Shown here: positions 42,860-51,179 of the stretch, one piece after another | How positions within the stretch are numbered: position 1 is the stretch's first letter | Layout: each line of letters opens with the position of its first letter | From: a virus | DNA length: 64,000 nt | Reading direction: 5' to 3' (one strand) | Virus record (IMG/VR): IMGVR_UViG_3300034066_002053 | Coordinates: 1 to 64,000 of that record | Program-made: the position numbers and the translations under genes | The notes under the pieces: model-generated | The model's input: only the letters and a program-made list of their open reading frames with translations | What the model was told of the DNA's origin: nothing | Database searches by the model: none

Positions 42860-43095
42860 TGAACTAGGGTTACTCCTTCGTACTTTGGAATCTCTGTCCA
42901 CATCAGTTTAGCAGAGAACTCTGGTTTGTACACTGTGACCACCCTATCTGTTTTTTTATCTTTTTCCACAATTGCTTCTACTATTACTCTATCTTCATTA
43001 AGTCTTTTTTCTATCTCTCTAATAGAGTCAGACATACTATCGAATGTTTTATTGTATTCTGGTCTATTAAATAGTGTTTTAAAATATGTGGTCAT
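42856..43095 (-). CDS. Hypothetical small protein
   Basis: 79 aa. A helical N-terminus (FDSMSDSIREIEKRLNEDRV) leads to a short beta part (IVEAIVEKDKKTDRVVTVYK) and FSAKLMWTEIPKYEGVTLVQ. No membrane segment. ATGA-coupled to the next gene. Not recognised. Confidence 0.45.
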   Translation of the reverse strand: MTTYFKTLFNRPEYNKTFDSMSDSIREIEKRLNEDRVIVEAIVEKDKKTDRVVTVYKPEFSAKLMWTEIPKYEGVTLVQ

Positions 43096-43097
43096 AA

Positions 43098-43349
43098 TTA
43101 TTTATCTTTGAGTTCTGTTTGACAGTTATTGTGTTTGTCTACAAATGTTCTTTCAAATCCCAATTCTGCTAGTATGGGCATTTCGTAAAAGGTAATAGTA
43201 AATCTTACATTACCGGCATCATCTGTCATTTTTGTCCACTCAATTCTTTTTGCTTGGCTCATGTTGGTTGCAAGATCGTATGCTATTAACGGAGTTTCTG
43301 TCAAAGAACCAAAAGCCATCGCTAAATATAAAAATAATGCTGGTAACAT
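43098..43349 (-). CDS. Small protein with signal-peptide-like N-terminus
   Basis: 83 aa. MLPALFLYLAMAFGSLTETP is hydrophobic with a possible cleavage after AFGS. The mature-like part is mixed (KRIEWTKMTDDAGNVRFTI, then ELGFERTFVDKHNNCQTELK). It might be exported or membrane-anchored. No family recognised. Confidence 0.45.
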   Translation of the reverse strand: MLPALFLYLAMAFGSLTETPLIAYDLATNMSQAKRIEWTKMTDDAGNVRFTITFYEMPILAELGFERTFVDKHNNCQTELKDK

Positions 43350-43363
43350 AACATCCGTGTCTT

Positions 43364-43774
43364 TCAGTTTAAAATATCAAACATACCATCATAATAATTC
43401 GGCTGTTGTAAAAAGTGAACAGCGTTTGCTATTAAATGATTTCTATACTCAGTATCTAATTTGTTGTGAATAAAATATTTTGTTTTGTAAATTGGTTCTT
43501 TGTAATGATTGTTCCCCAAATACAGGGAGTTTTTGAAGTTCCCTGATTTGGAGAAGTAATCATTCACAGGTAACGAACCTTTAGGAAAGCTCGGGCCAAT
43601 ATACCATACGTTTGAAGGATGTTCAACTATTTCATTTAGAGTATCATATAACATTTTTCCCCAAGCATCCCAAGCGTCGGGGTCAAACTTGAAATACTTT
43701 TTATAATGACTCTCTAAATTGTCCTGACTATCACCATAGTCATCGTAGTCATCATCTTCATAATCTTCGTGCAT
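43364..43774 (-). CDS. Hypothetical acidic-headed protein
   Basis: 136 aa. The N-terminal 20 residues are acidic (EDYEDDDYDDYGDSQDN). An ordered domain then includes FDPDAWDAWGKMLYDTLNEI, VWYIGPSFPKGSLPVNDYF and IHNKLDTEYRNHLI. The gene follows the primase-like gene. Function unknown. Confidence 0.45.
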   Translation of the reverse strand: MHEDYEDDDYDDYGDSQDNLESHYKKYFKFDPDAWDAWGKMLYDTLNEIVEHPSNVWYIGPSFPKGSLPVNDYFSKSGNFKNSLYLGNNHYKEPIYKTKYFIHNKLDTEYRNHLIANAVHFLQQPNYYDGMFDILN

Positions 43775-43777
43775 ATT

Positions 43778-44917
43778 TCACCCGATACAAAATTTATCAC
43801 TAATCTTAGACGCTAGTTCTTTAGCAGCATTAGAAAGAAACCTGTTGTTGCTAAAGTAGAGGGGTGTTGAGACTTGATTAAGGAACTCCACGACCGTTTT
43901 TAAAAGCTTGGTCTGGGAACCGTCAAGATCTAAATCTTCGCCCCCAGCGTCAACAGGAAGCGGCTCAATAGCATCTGTATCGTCCTCAGTAACAGGAGAT
44001 ACTGGAGTAGGATCACCATAAGCCTTGTTGAACATACCATGACCAGAATAGACATACTTTGTCTTGATATCTTCTGTGCTGTTGGTATATGTGTTAAGGT
44101 TTAAAGACTTCATCTGATTTGCAATAGTTGTAGCAACATTAATTGCAACTGGAACTCCAGTGATGTCAGACTTTTTATAAGCCTTGGCATATTCTTTAAA
44201 CCATTCGTCGCTAGTCTTATTAGCAACAATATTAACAACAGCAGAAACTCCATCAAGAGCCTCTTTAAGTTGTTCAATATTTATCGGATTACCAGTTGAT
44301 CCAGACAAAATACTGGTAAAATAAGGTTGCTTTCCTTCCCAACCCTTCCTCCACCAAGTATAAGGGATTCTGTAAATCTGATTGATTTTGATAGCTCGGG
44401 CATCACCACCAAAATGATTTACCAGTTTCTTTTGAATACCATTCCAATAAGTCTTATGAGGACTATTAGTATTTGGGTTTAGAATCCAATAGCACTGATA
44501 ACCATTACGAGTATCAACAACCCAGCTTGGCTTTACTGGAAAGTTATTGATATAATTCAAGAATCCCCTTTTCTTCTGCATTACGACACTGGGCTTAAAA
44601 TAGTTACCGTTATCATCTCGTCCAGCATCCATATCAACAAAACAAGCACGAATTCTACTAATAGCATATTGTTTACGTCCACCATTAACGTAGAAATAAG
44701 CATCAGCACCTTGGTTATCATTTGCAATAGCAACGGTGGTGAGATGATCTGTATGATTCATGCTACTGATCTTCTTGCGAGGATCACCATTGTAACAGAA
44801 AATCTGCTGACCACCAAAAGACTCAAAAAACTTATTCCTCAAAGTAATCTGATCTCTTGTTCCAATAGCACTATGAGTCTTATCAAACGGATTAAAAGCC
44901 AAAGTATCGCTAAACAT
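43778..44917 (-). CDS. Primase-like (AEP/RepB-type) protein
   Basis: 379 aa from MFSDTLAFNPFDKTHSAIGT; AAAGG precedes this ATG, and a GTG at 44935 is an alternative. RIRACFVDMDAGRDDNGNY carries a D-x-D-type metal site and PSWVVDTRNGYQCYWILNPN the conserved 'nGxq.yW' segment of RepB/primase-type AEP domains. The C-terminal third is acidic and probably flexible. It could prime phage replication or act as a PrimPol-like enzyme. No fused helicase is present. Confidence 0.6.
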   Translation of the reverse strand: MFSDTLAFNPFDKTHSAIGTRDQITLRNKFFESFGGQQIFCYNGDPRKKISSMNHTDHLTTVAIANDNQGADAYFYVNGGRKQYAISRIRACFVDMDAGRDDNGNYFKPSVVMQKKRGFLNYINNFPVKPSWVVDTRNGYQCYWILNPNTNSPHKTYWNGIQKKLVNHFGGDARAIKINQIYRIPYTWWRKGWEGKQPYFTSILSGSTGNPINIEQLKEALDGVSAVVNIVANKTSDEWFKEYAKAYKKSDITGVPVAINVATTIANQMKSLNLNTYTNSTEDIKTKYVYSGHGMFNKAYGDPTPVSPVTEDDTDAIEPLPVDAGGEDLDLDGSQTKLLKTVVEFLNQVSTPLYFSNNRFLSNAAKELASKISDKFCIG

Positions 44918-44995
44918 TTGTTTTCCTTTTTCCACTTCCTACCTACATTTTTGATATTGGGATAGTAAACACTACCATCAAAAGCAATATCGTAA

Positions 44996-45076
44996 AAGAT
45001 GGTAACGGAATCGAACCGTTATTGTAGGATAGTAAAAACTATATAGGTACTATCTTACAAGTTCCAAACACCACCT
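44996..45076 (-). ncRNA. tRNA-like RNA element without an anticodon arm of normal form
   Basis: 81 nt. The 5' AGGTGGT and 3' ACCATCT pair over 7 bp (with one G-U at position 3-70). A T-arm (AACGG, loop TTCGATT, CCGTT) is perfect. Between them, instead of D and anticodon arms, TTGTAAGATAGTA and TACTATCCTACAA form one long hairpin with a 13-base loop. The overall form (acceptor, unpaired GTTTGGAAC, long helix, T-arm) resembles the tRNA-like domain of tmRNA more than a tRNA. No CCA is encoded. It may be a tRNA relic or a new tRNA-like RNA. Confidence 0.5.
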
Positions 45077-45079
45077 TGA

Positions 45080-45655
45080 CTATTTACTAACTCCATATTT
45101 ATTCTTGAGACTTTCCATTGTTCTATTAATTTTCACTTCGCTTTTTTTGGTAAATTTATCACTATCAGATAGTTCATAATGCAACTCTCTATGACATCTA
45201 TTACAAAGCAGTTTACACTTTTTTATTTCTTGTAACAGTTTTTCAAAATTTGTATTAATTTCTCCTATCGCATACTCTTTGATCGCAGGATCTAAATGAT
45301 GAAAATCTAATGCCGATTGACACTTATTGTATCCACATTTTTCACATCTGTTGCCCAGTTGTTCTATTAGAATTTTTTTCTTTGCTATTTTAATGATTTT
45401 GTTAGCGCATTTACTACAAGTTTTCATTGAGCTTTTTTTATCACAAATTTCACAGTTGGTTATACCTAATGCTTTTCTGTTTGTTTTATCGTGTGGTCTT
45501 AAGTTTTTAGTTAAGTACCCTAGTCGTTTTTTAGCCTCATGAATAGATGATTTAGAACATCCATATAATTCGGCTAACTCATACGAGGTTTTACCTTCAA
45601 GTATATGCTGCTTGAATCTTTTCTTATCCTTGATAATTTCTTTAATAGTCATCAT
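45080..45655 (-). CDS. HNH endonuclease with N-terminal helix-turn-helix
   Basis: 191 aa from MMTIKEIIKDKKRFKQHI. The ATG at 45655 is chosen because an ATG at 45712 reads through the upstream promoter and inverted repeat. SYELAELYGCSKSSIHEAKK is a helix-turn-helix. Then come Cys pairs (CEICDK, CSKC) and the HNH part RCEKCGYNKCQSALDFHHLD, KLLCNRCHRELH. HTH-HNH fusions suit mobile nucleases that recognise defined sites. It sits downstream of rIIB, a common site for homing genes. Confidence 0.78.
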   Translation of the reverse strand: MMTIKEIIKDKKRFKQHILEGKTSYELAELYGCSKSSIHEAKKRLGYLTKNLRPHDKTNRKALGITNCEICDKKSSMKTCSKCANKIIKIAKKKILIEQLGNRCEKCGYNKCQSALDFHHLDPAIKEYAIGEINTNFEKLLQEIKKCKLLCNRCHRELHYELSDSDKFTKKSEVKINRTMESLKNKYGVSK

Positions 45656-45658
45656 AAA

Positions 45659-45709
45659 CCCCCGGAGAATGAAAGTATACCTTTTAATACACCTTTCAAA
45701 CTCCGAGGG
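45659..45709 (-). promoter_or_regulatory. GGTGTAT-class element inside an imperfect inverted repeat
   Basis: CCCGGAG...TGAAAG (45661-45675) and CTTTCA...CTCCGAGG (45693-45708) are imperfect arms of about 15 bp. The loop holds GGTGTATTAAAAGGTATA. The element lies between rIIB and the HTH-HNH gene and probably drives the latter; the structure could also end the rIIB transcript. Confidence 0.55.
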
Positions 45710-45722
45710 CATGATTTATTTT

Positions 45723-46592
45723 TTAGAAATTATCCTCATCCTCTTCATCGTCAAAATCGTCCTCATAATCATCTTCGTCAGAATCGTCAAATTGAGACCA
45801 ATAATCTTCATCGGTCAAGTGATCATCATTATCTTCGTCATCATTATCATCATAGCTAAAATTTTCCGAATACAGAGGCTTAAGTAATTCTCCTGCATAT
45901 TCAGCAACAACTTCATATCGACAAGTACGAAGTTTTTCATAATTGCAATCACTTGGGACACTGACTACATCTTTCGGGTTAATCTTGACGATCACAATTC
46001 GATCTCCATTCTCAAGACTACCATACCCAGCAACATAGTTTAAAGCCCCGGCATGAAGTCCATTTGAACAACCCCTACCTCTATCGTCATCAACTTTAGA
46101 TCGTGTCATTTCGCAAACCTTACCAACACTATTGTCGAAAACACCACGATACTTATCCTTAAAATCTGAACGAACAGCTTTATAGGCCAAAAAATATCCA
46201 TCGGAAGTTACAGCCAAATTCTCATGTTCCAAGAAATCATACAGTTCCTTCTGACTCTGCATACTTGGATTTTCCATGAGATTATTCAGGAAATTAACAA
46301 GGGGCTGAAACGGCAATCCCTTGCTCATAAACTCCAGAATACGCTTACTAATACTACCATGAACTTCCTCACCCTCGTAGAGAACCTGACCGTTCTTGAT
46401 CTCCACAAGACCATCGCTAAAAGTAGCAACAGCCTTTTGAACATCAACAACTTCCAAGAGTTCCTCTGCCGTAGCAGTAGGAAGTCTTTCCAGAATCAAC
46501 TTATAGTTGATATGATCCGGCAACACCTGATAACTCTGGTTGTTAAGAACCAGCGTCAAATTACCATCCACAAACATAAACGGAACAGCCAT
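45723..46592 (-). CDS. rIIB: rIIB-like protein
   Basis: 289 aa. The conserved core runs PLVNFLNNLMENPSMQSQKE, LYDFLEHENLAVTSDGYFLA, YKAVRSDFKDKY, and the DNSVGKVCEMTRSKVDDDRG, CSNGLHAGALNYVAGYG, VKINPKDVVSVPSDCNYEKL series, which is the rIIB pattern. A very acidic tail of about 45 residues (DDNDDEDNDDHLTDEDY) follows. rIIB works with rIIA at the host membrane in lysis timing and defence evasion. A sigma70-type promoter is visible 47 bases upstream of the ATG. Confidence 0.88.
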   Translation of the reverse strand: MAVPFMFVDGNLTLVLNNQSYQVLPDHINYKLILERLPTATAEELLEVVDVQKAVATFSDGLVEIKNGQVLYEGEEVHGSISKRILEFMSKGLPFQPLVNFLNNLMENPSMQSQKELYDFLEHENLAVTSDGYFLAYKAVRSDFKDKYRGVFDNSVGKVCEMTRSKVDDDRGRGCSNGLHAGALNYVAGYGSLENGDRIVIVKINPKDVVSVPSDCNYEKLRTCRYEVVAEYAGELLKPLYSENFSYDDNDDEDNDDHLTDEDYWSQFDDSDEDDYEDDFDDEEDEDNF

Positions 46593-46638
46593 AATCCAAA
46601 CTCCTAATACTTTTAGTTACGATACCTGTGATACTGTC

Positions 46639-46666
46639 ATTTTACACTAATCGGCAAGCTTGTCAA
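46639..46666 (-). promoter_or_regulatory. Sigma70-type promoter of rIIB
   Basis: TTGACA at 46666-46661 and TAAAAT at 46644-46639 on the minus strand with a 16-bp spacer that contains GCCGAT. It directs transcription into the rIIB gene starting at 46592. Confidence 0.75.
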
Positions 46667-46687
46667 GGGGTCTTGAGAAATTCCTGA

Positions 46688-49372
46688 CTACTTGATCAAA
46701 CTACTCAACTGAATCTTAAAAAGGTCAATATTCTCCTGACTCATCTGCTCAATCCAATCCTTGCTAGACTTTCCATAATAGGAACTACGATCTTCAAGAA
46801 TAGGATTCTGACTAGGCTTTAGGTCTGTCAGATTGCCGCTAACTTGATGAGTTCCCATCATATATTTCAGCATAGGATTCTTGTCTACTTCAGCCTTAAT
46901 CTTCTCCCTAATTTCAGAGATTTTCCATCTCTTAAGATCTTCAGTAGAAGTTCCACGAATAATCTTGAGATAACCCTCTGCCTTGTCTTGATTAGTCACA
47001 GAATACAAACGAGTGACAATCATGTTTGTCAAGGTGTTATAGGCCAAATTAGCATTACGAATCTCTTTACTATCAACATCTTCAATCCCAGCCTCTTTCA
47101 TAAGCTTAGAAATATGAGAAAGATATTCTGTTTGACTGAACTTAGTGATATTAAAAGGATGAATATGAACAGTATTAGCAAAGAACTCTGTTAGCATTGT
47201 TTTGTTCAAGCAATCAACAAGAGTCTTATTGCCAATAAACTTATCATAATCCAATCCAAAGATACTCAGAACATGAAACATAAACTGCTTATCGGTTGTT
47301 CCATACTGGCAATATCTATAGCCGCCAGTAGTCTTTTCTTCAGTTGCAAAATCTTTCTTGCAATATTCAACAAGCTTGTTGATAGAAGCAAGATTCTTAA
47401 AGTGCTTGTTAGCAACAACTTTAAGTTGACGCTTCAAGAAATCATTGAAGTTAACAAGATTATATCCGTCTTTCTCAAGCTTTTTAGCAAAAGCTGTTTT
47501 GATAGCATAAACCTTACTATCTCCAACCAAGTCCTTGACTATACTCTTGAGTTTATCATCACTAAGAGTAATAGCGATGTCATTAATCTCAGGATAACCA
47601 GACTCAGGCTCAGTCTTATAACGAAGCATAGGAACATACACAATCTCATCCTGTTCCAGAAAATCCTCTAGTTGTTCTTCTGAAAGAATTCTGAGACAAG
47701 TAGCATCATTATAAGGATTAGTAATCTGCTTACTGTCCTTATCATAACCGTGGATAAAGAATACATCTTGATCACTAACACTACCATTAGAATTTCTATT
47801 GTAAGACTTTCTTGGGCCAGAACTTTGTGTCAGATGTTTATAGTCTGAAACCTTGAGCAGATTTCCAGCCCCAACATCTTCGATCAGTTGATCAAAACCT
47901 TCTCCGCTTTTTGTATGATCCTTAGTGTCGATCATCAGATAAGCAAAGCAATCGTTTGCATTACAATATCTTGTAAGAATTTTCTTGGCACTTTCTTCAC
48001 TAGCAACGTCGCAGACAAAGAAAGCCATCGTTCCCTTCTTTTTCTGATTATTCCAGTAATAGGAACCTTTACCAGTAAGAGTTTCATGATGGATTCTGTC
48101 TGTCAGAGCAACTTGGCGGCGAGAACGATAGCCAGCAGTCTTGTAATTAAAAACGTACAGACTCTTACCGGCAGGAATTTTATATTCCAAGTCATTGCCA
48201 GAGTTGATAGGATGATCTTTACCCTTGGGATCAGTCCAAGTAGCACCAACACCCCAGCCGCCAGCCAATTCATTCATAGCATAGTATGAAGTAATTGCTT
48301 CTACCTTGTTTTGGGCAGCTTGAATTTTCTTGGAGAATTCTTCCTTCATCTCCATGTAAATTTCTTGAGTCTTTTTACGCAGTGTCTTGATAACATCTTT
48401 AGTATACTGCAAACCTTCACGGCTAACATCCATTTCCAGTTCACCGATACCAAAATCAAGCTCAAGATAAAGGCCGGAGTTCAGAATCTCTCCAACGAAA
48501 CTCTTCCAAGAATCAATATCTGCTTTCTGGAAAGCCCTATTCCACTTCTGAATATGATCGGGCATCTCATCCTTCTCTTGACCAACAATCTGTGCGGTCT
48601 GAACAGGATAAGCGATATTGCCCATGATAGCTACGATACCACTATCAATTCGATGATAACCATTAGGGAAATAACTATTATCATTATTAAGTCGGCATAC
48701 CCTCCAACCTTCACCACTAATGATGATGTTGGTATTACTATACTTATGATCTTGCAGATTATTTCCGATACCACCTTCAAGGATGGGTTTCATGCGGAAA
48801 TAGTGGAAGATTCTCTTAGCCTTGTCGGTAAACTCTTGGAAATCATGCTGCTTAACAGCGAAACTAATTTCAAGACCATTAGGCTCAGACGTATCTGAAG
48901 TATTGAAAAGATTCAGAGTAGGCACTCCGCTCTCGTCAATCGCAGCAATATAGGTATACTTCTTACCGTTGTAATATGATGCCGTGGTGAAACTCTTGGT
49001 ATACGCGAAGGGACTCTTAGACCCTAGACCAAGACAACCAACAAAATCATTACTATCATTCTTGTTGGACGCACCATAAGTTGTATACAAGTCCTCCATA
49101 TCGGCCTGACTAAGACCAGTGCCATAATCTCTGACTACGAAGGTAGGATTGGCAGCGGTAGGCAAAGTCACCTTAAAGGGATTCTTATTCCCGGCAGAGA
49201 TATGACTATCATAAGCATTAGTAGAAAGCTCACGAATCGCAGCCATAACCTTATCAGAGTAAAGAGAGTCTGAAAGGATTTTAAACATTTTGCTCGTCTG
49301 AGCAATATTGAACTGATTCCTGCTTGCAACTCCAACGCTGTGAGTCTCAATCGTCCTATCTGCCAACTTCAT
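46688..49372 (-). CDS. rIIA: rIIA-like GHKL ATPase
   Basis: 894 aa. The GHKL fold is evident: the N-box KVMAAIRELSTNAYDSHISA (Glu48, Asn52), G1 box FVVRDYGTGLSQADMEDLY, and G2 box GCLGLGSKSPFAYTKSF. The large C-terminal part is helical with few motifs, as in rIIA. Partner of rIIB, which lies just downstream. Involved in membrane-related events during infection and exclusion resistance in T4. A sigma70-type promoter precedes it. Confidence 0.9.
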   Translation of the reverse strand: MKLADRTIETHSVGVASRNQFNIAQTSKMFKILSDSLYSDKVMAAIRELSTNAYDSHISAGNKNPFKVTLPTAANPTFVVRDYGTGLSQADMEDLYTTYGASNKNDSNDFVGCLGLGSKSPFAYTKSFTTASYYNGKKYTYIAAIDESGVPTLNLFNTSDTSEPNGLEISFAVKQHDFQEFTDKAKRIFHYFRMKPILEGGIGNNLQDHKYSNTNIIISGEGWRVCRLNNDNSYFPNGYHRIDSGIVAIMGNIAYPVQTAQIVGQEKDEMPDHIQKWNRAFQKADIDSWKSFVGEILNSGLYLELDFGIGELEMDVSREGLQYTKDVIKTLRKKTQEIYMEMKEEFSKKIQAAQNKVEAITSYYAMNELAGGWGVGATWTDPKGKDHPINSGNDLEYKIPAGKSLYVFNYKTAGYRSRRQVALTDRIHHETLTGKGSYYWNNQKKKGTMAFFVCDVASEESAKKILTRYCNANDCFAYLMIDTKDHTKSGEGFDQLIEDVGAGNLLKVSDYKHLTQSSGPRKSYNRNSNGSVSDQDVFFIHGYDKDSKQITNPYNDATCLRILSEEQLEDFLEQDEIVYVPMLRYKTEPESGYPEINDIAITLSDDKLKSIVKDLVGDSKVYAIKTAFAKKLEKDGYNLVNFNDFLKRQLKVVANKHFKNLASINKLVEYCKKDFATEEKTTGGYRYCQYGTTDKQFMFHVLSIFGLDYDKFIGNKTLVDCLNKTMLTEFFANTVHIHPFNITKFSQTEYLSHISKLMKEAGIEDVDSKEIRNANLAYNTLTNMIVTRLYSVTNQDKAEGYLKIIRGTSTEDLKRWKISEIREKIKAEVDKNPMLKYMMGTHQVSGNLTDLKPSQNPILEDRSSYYGKSSKDWIEQMSQENIDLFKIQLSSLIK

Positions 49373-49411
49373 CTGTATTCTCCAAAAGTGTTATCGTTCC
49401 TGTGATGGCTC

Positions 49412-49440
49412 AAGTATACCATCGGCAAACCATCTTGTCA
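49412..49440 (-). promoter_or_regulatory. Sigma70-type promoter of rIIA
   Basis: TTGACA at 49440-49435 and TATACT at 49417-49412 on the minus strand, 17-bp spacer containing GCCGATGG. About 40 bases before the rIIA ATG at 49372. Confidence 0.8.
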
Positions 49441-49689
49441 AGCATCACTTTTCTTTTGTTGTCTGTCTGAGATTATTTTAAAACCGATAGCTATGTCTAT
49501 CAGACCCAAAACTTTTAAAAATGGCACTGGCAAAGTGAATGTCATCCCTCCGACAAGTATGCAAAGAAGTCCCATAATCCATACAACAAACTTTGGCATC
49601 CAATCAAATAATGACAAAAGATAACTCATTGGCCCTATAATTAGCACAGATAAAAAAATAATTGTTACTAGTAGAGCTAAACTAGCCAT
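49438..49689 (-). CDS. Small two- or three-TM membrane protein
   Basis: 83 aa with hydrophobic helices at about residues 3-25, 34-52 and 60-75 (VTIIFLSVLIIGPMSYLLSL and WIMGLLCILVGGMTFTLPV) and a basic tail ending QQKKSDA. It lies just upstream of rIIA and overlaps the promoter region by a few bases. Likely a membrane protein of infection; family unknown. Confidence 0.5.
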   Translation of the reverse strand: MASLALLVTIIFLSVLIIGPMSYLLSLFDWMPKFVVWIMGLLCILVGGMTFTLPVPFLKVLGLIDIAIGFKIISDRQQKKSDA

Positions 49690-49988
49690 TAGTTATCTTC
49701 ATTATCATAATCGCCTGGATCAAAATCCTCATCTTCATAAGGATTCCATTCTGTATTATATTCATCTTCTTCTTCTTCTTCGTCTATTTGTTCCTCCATT
49801 AATTCAATTGCGTCCATAACAACTTCAAATTCTTGAATTTTATTAAGAACAAGATCTACTTTTTTGTCTAGATTTTTGATAAGTTTCTTTAACTCGCTAA
49901 TATCTTTTGAAAGATTGTCTTCTATTTGATGTATCTCTTTATTAGCTTTGATTATCTCTTTGTTAATATTCTCAATATCTCTTGACAT
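49689..49988 (-). CDS. Coiled-coil protein with acidic tail
   Basis: 99 aa. Residues about 5-70 form a long coiled coil (NKEIIKANKEIHQIEDNL, ELKKLIKNLDKKVDLVLNKI), followed by an acidic tail (DEEEEEDEYNTEWNPYEDED). One base overlap with the next gene. Likely an oligomerising scaffold. Function unknown. Confidence 0.5.
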   Translation of the reverse strand: MSRDIENINKEIIKANKEIHQIEDNLSKDISELKKLIKNLDKKVDLVLNKIQEFEVVMDAIELMEEQIDEEEEEDEYNTEWNPYEDEDFDPGDYDNEDN

Positions 49989-50001
49989 AAGTAGTTACCT
50001 A

Positions 50002-50328
50002 TTATAGACGTTTATATTCTTTAATATCTCCATTTTCAATAATCTTCTTATCTTCGTATGAGCTTGCTGCACGACGATAAAATTCTTGCTTAATATTCTC
50101 TAATACACCAGTAATCATAGCAATCTTGGAGTATGAAATGTCTCCCATAATCCCACCTAATATTCGAGAAAAACAATAGTTAATTTTACCTAAAAGCATC
50201 ATTGTTTGATTGTCTGTCAAGTTTTGTTGTTGGCAAATTTCTCCCTCTAAGGAGCATTTAAATACAAAAATTAAACTATCTATATGATTATCTAGTATTT
50301 TTCTATCTTGTTCTTTGATATATGGCAT
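50002..50328 (-). CDS. Conserved phage protein (DUF6899-like)
   Basis: 108 aa from MPYIKEQDRKILDNHIDSLI; the ATG is preceded by AAGGA. MLLGKINYCFSRILGG, SYSKIAMITGVLENIKQEF and YRRAASSYEDKKIIENGDI form the recurring pattern of a widespread small phage protein. Its function has not been assigned. It follows the kinase-like gene with overlapping ends. Confidence 0.7.
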   Translation of the reverse strand: MPYIKEQDRKILDNHIDSLIFVFKCSLEGEICQQQNLTDNQTMMLLGKINYCFSRILGGIMGDISYSKIAMITGVLENIKQEFYRRAASSYEDKKIIENGDIKEYKRL

Positions 50329-50329
50329 T

Positions 50330-50854
50330 TTAAATTCCTTCACACTTACATTGGTATTTTAAACAATATGAACATTTTGGGCCGGGATCAGAATTTCCAA
50401 AATAATTAGCATAACCATCCCAGGTTTCTTTACCCGTGTCGATGCAAACCAATTTAGCTTTACCGTCTCTTATAATATAACCAATATTTTTTGTGTGACA
50501 GTCCCAAAATTTTAACTTTGTTTTGTCATATATAGATTCTACTAATTCTTGTATTTTCCATAGCTTAGTTTTTTCGCTACTTTCTTTAGCCAGTTCAGTA
50601 ACATATCCCCAACCACTTATTTTATGAGGAAAGAAAGGCTCGTACCTCATTTTGCACAATTCAGAACAGACCTTGGGAGCAAGATCATAACTACTTAATT
50701 TGGACTGAATTTGTCTGGCGTATGATGCTCTAGACTTAGAAATAAATTCTTTGAATCCTAAAGATGGTTCATTAGAGACTTTAAACAAAGTACAATAACC
50801 ACCGTTTTCACTATAGTAGTCAGATAAATCAACTTTATATTTTGTACTTACCAT
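50330..50854 (-). CDS. Kinase-like fold protein
   Basis: 174 aa from MVSTKYKVDLSDYYSENG; an ATG at 50884 would overlap the upstream gene by 29. LKFWDCHTKNIGYIIRDGK has an Asp-x-His-x-x-Asn-type catalytic loop, and KLVCIDTGKETWDGY resembles the metal-binding DFG region. The C-terminus has CSYCLKYQCKC. It looks like a reduced protein- or small-molecule kinase. The N-lobe is short, so nucleotide binding is uncertain. Confidence 0.5.
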   Translation of the reverse strand: MVSTKYKVDLSDYYSENGGYCTLFKVSNEPSLGFKEFISKSRASYARQIQSKLSSYDLAPKVCSELCKMRYEPFFPHKISGWGYVTELAKESSEKTKLWKIQELVESIYDKTKLKFWDCHTKNIGYIIRDGKAKLVCIDTGKETWDGYANYFGNSDPGPKCSYCLKYQCKCEGI

Positions 50855-50855
50855 A

Positions 50856-51179
50856 TTAATAAGAGATAACTTGAGGAATTTCACCAGTTATATTATATAG
50901 AAAAGCTTTTGCCTTATCTATAGAATGAAACTCTCCAAGAAAAACAGTTCCCGGTAGACCATCACTATCAACTGGTACTGATCCATATATTTGATAAAAG
51001 GGGTCATCATAAGCATCCTTTTCTTTTTCTAAAAATTCCGCAGATGTTCTGATTTCATCTATATAAGTACCTCCCTCATAATCACTATATTCTCTTACAG
51101 TAACCAGTAAAAAATATTCTATGGGAGATTTGGGATTATTATTCTTAATCCTACCATTACAAAGAGTATTACCCATCAT
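50856..51179 (-). CDS. Hypothetical protein
   Basis: 107 aa, MMGNTLCNGRIKNNNPKSPI, then a beta/alpha pattern with EYFLLVTVREYSDYEGGTYI, AYDDPFYQIYGSVPVDSDGL and FLGEFHSIDKAKAFLYNITG. No recognised motif. It lies between the coiled-coil phage protein and the kinase-like protein. Confidence 0.45.
   Translation of the reverse strand: MMGNTLCNGRIKNNNPKSPIEYFLLVTVREYSDYEGGTYIDEIRTSAEFLEKEKDAYDDPFYQIYGSVPVDSDGLPGTVFLGEFHSIDKAKAFLYNITGEIPQVISY

Noticed and set aside
44996-45076. Ordinary tRNA
   Set aside because: No 7-base anticodon loop can be formed; the middle is one long hairpin with a 13-base loop.
46844-48898. Plus-strand frames opposite rIIA
   Set aside because: Antisense shadows of a clearly coding gene with no promoter or Shine-Dalgarno site.
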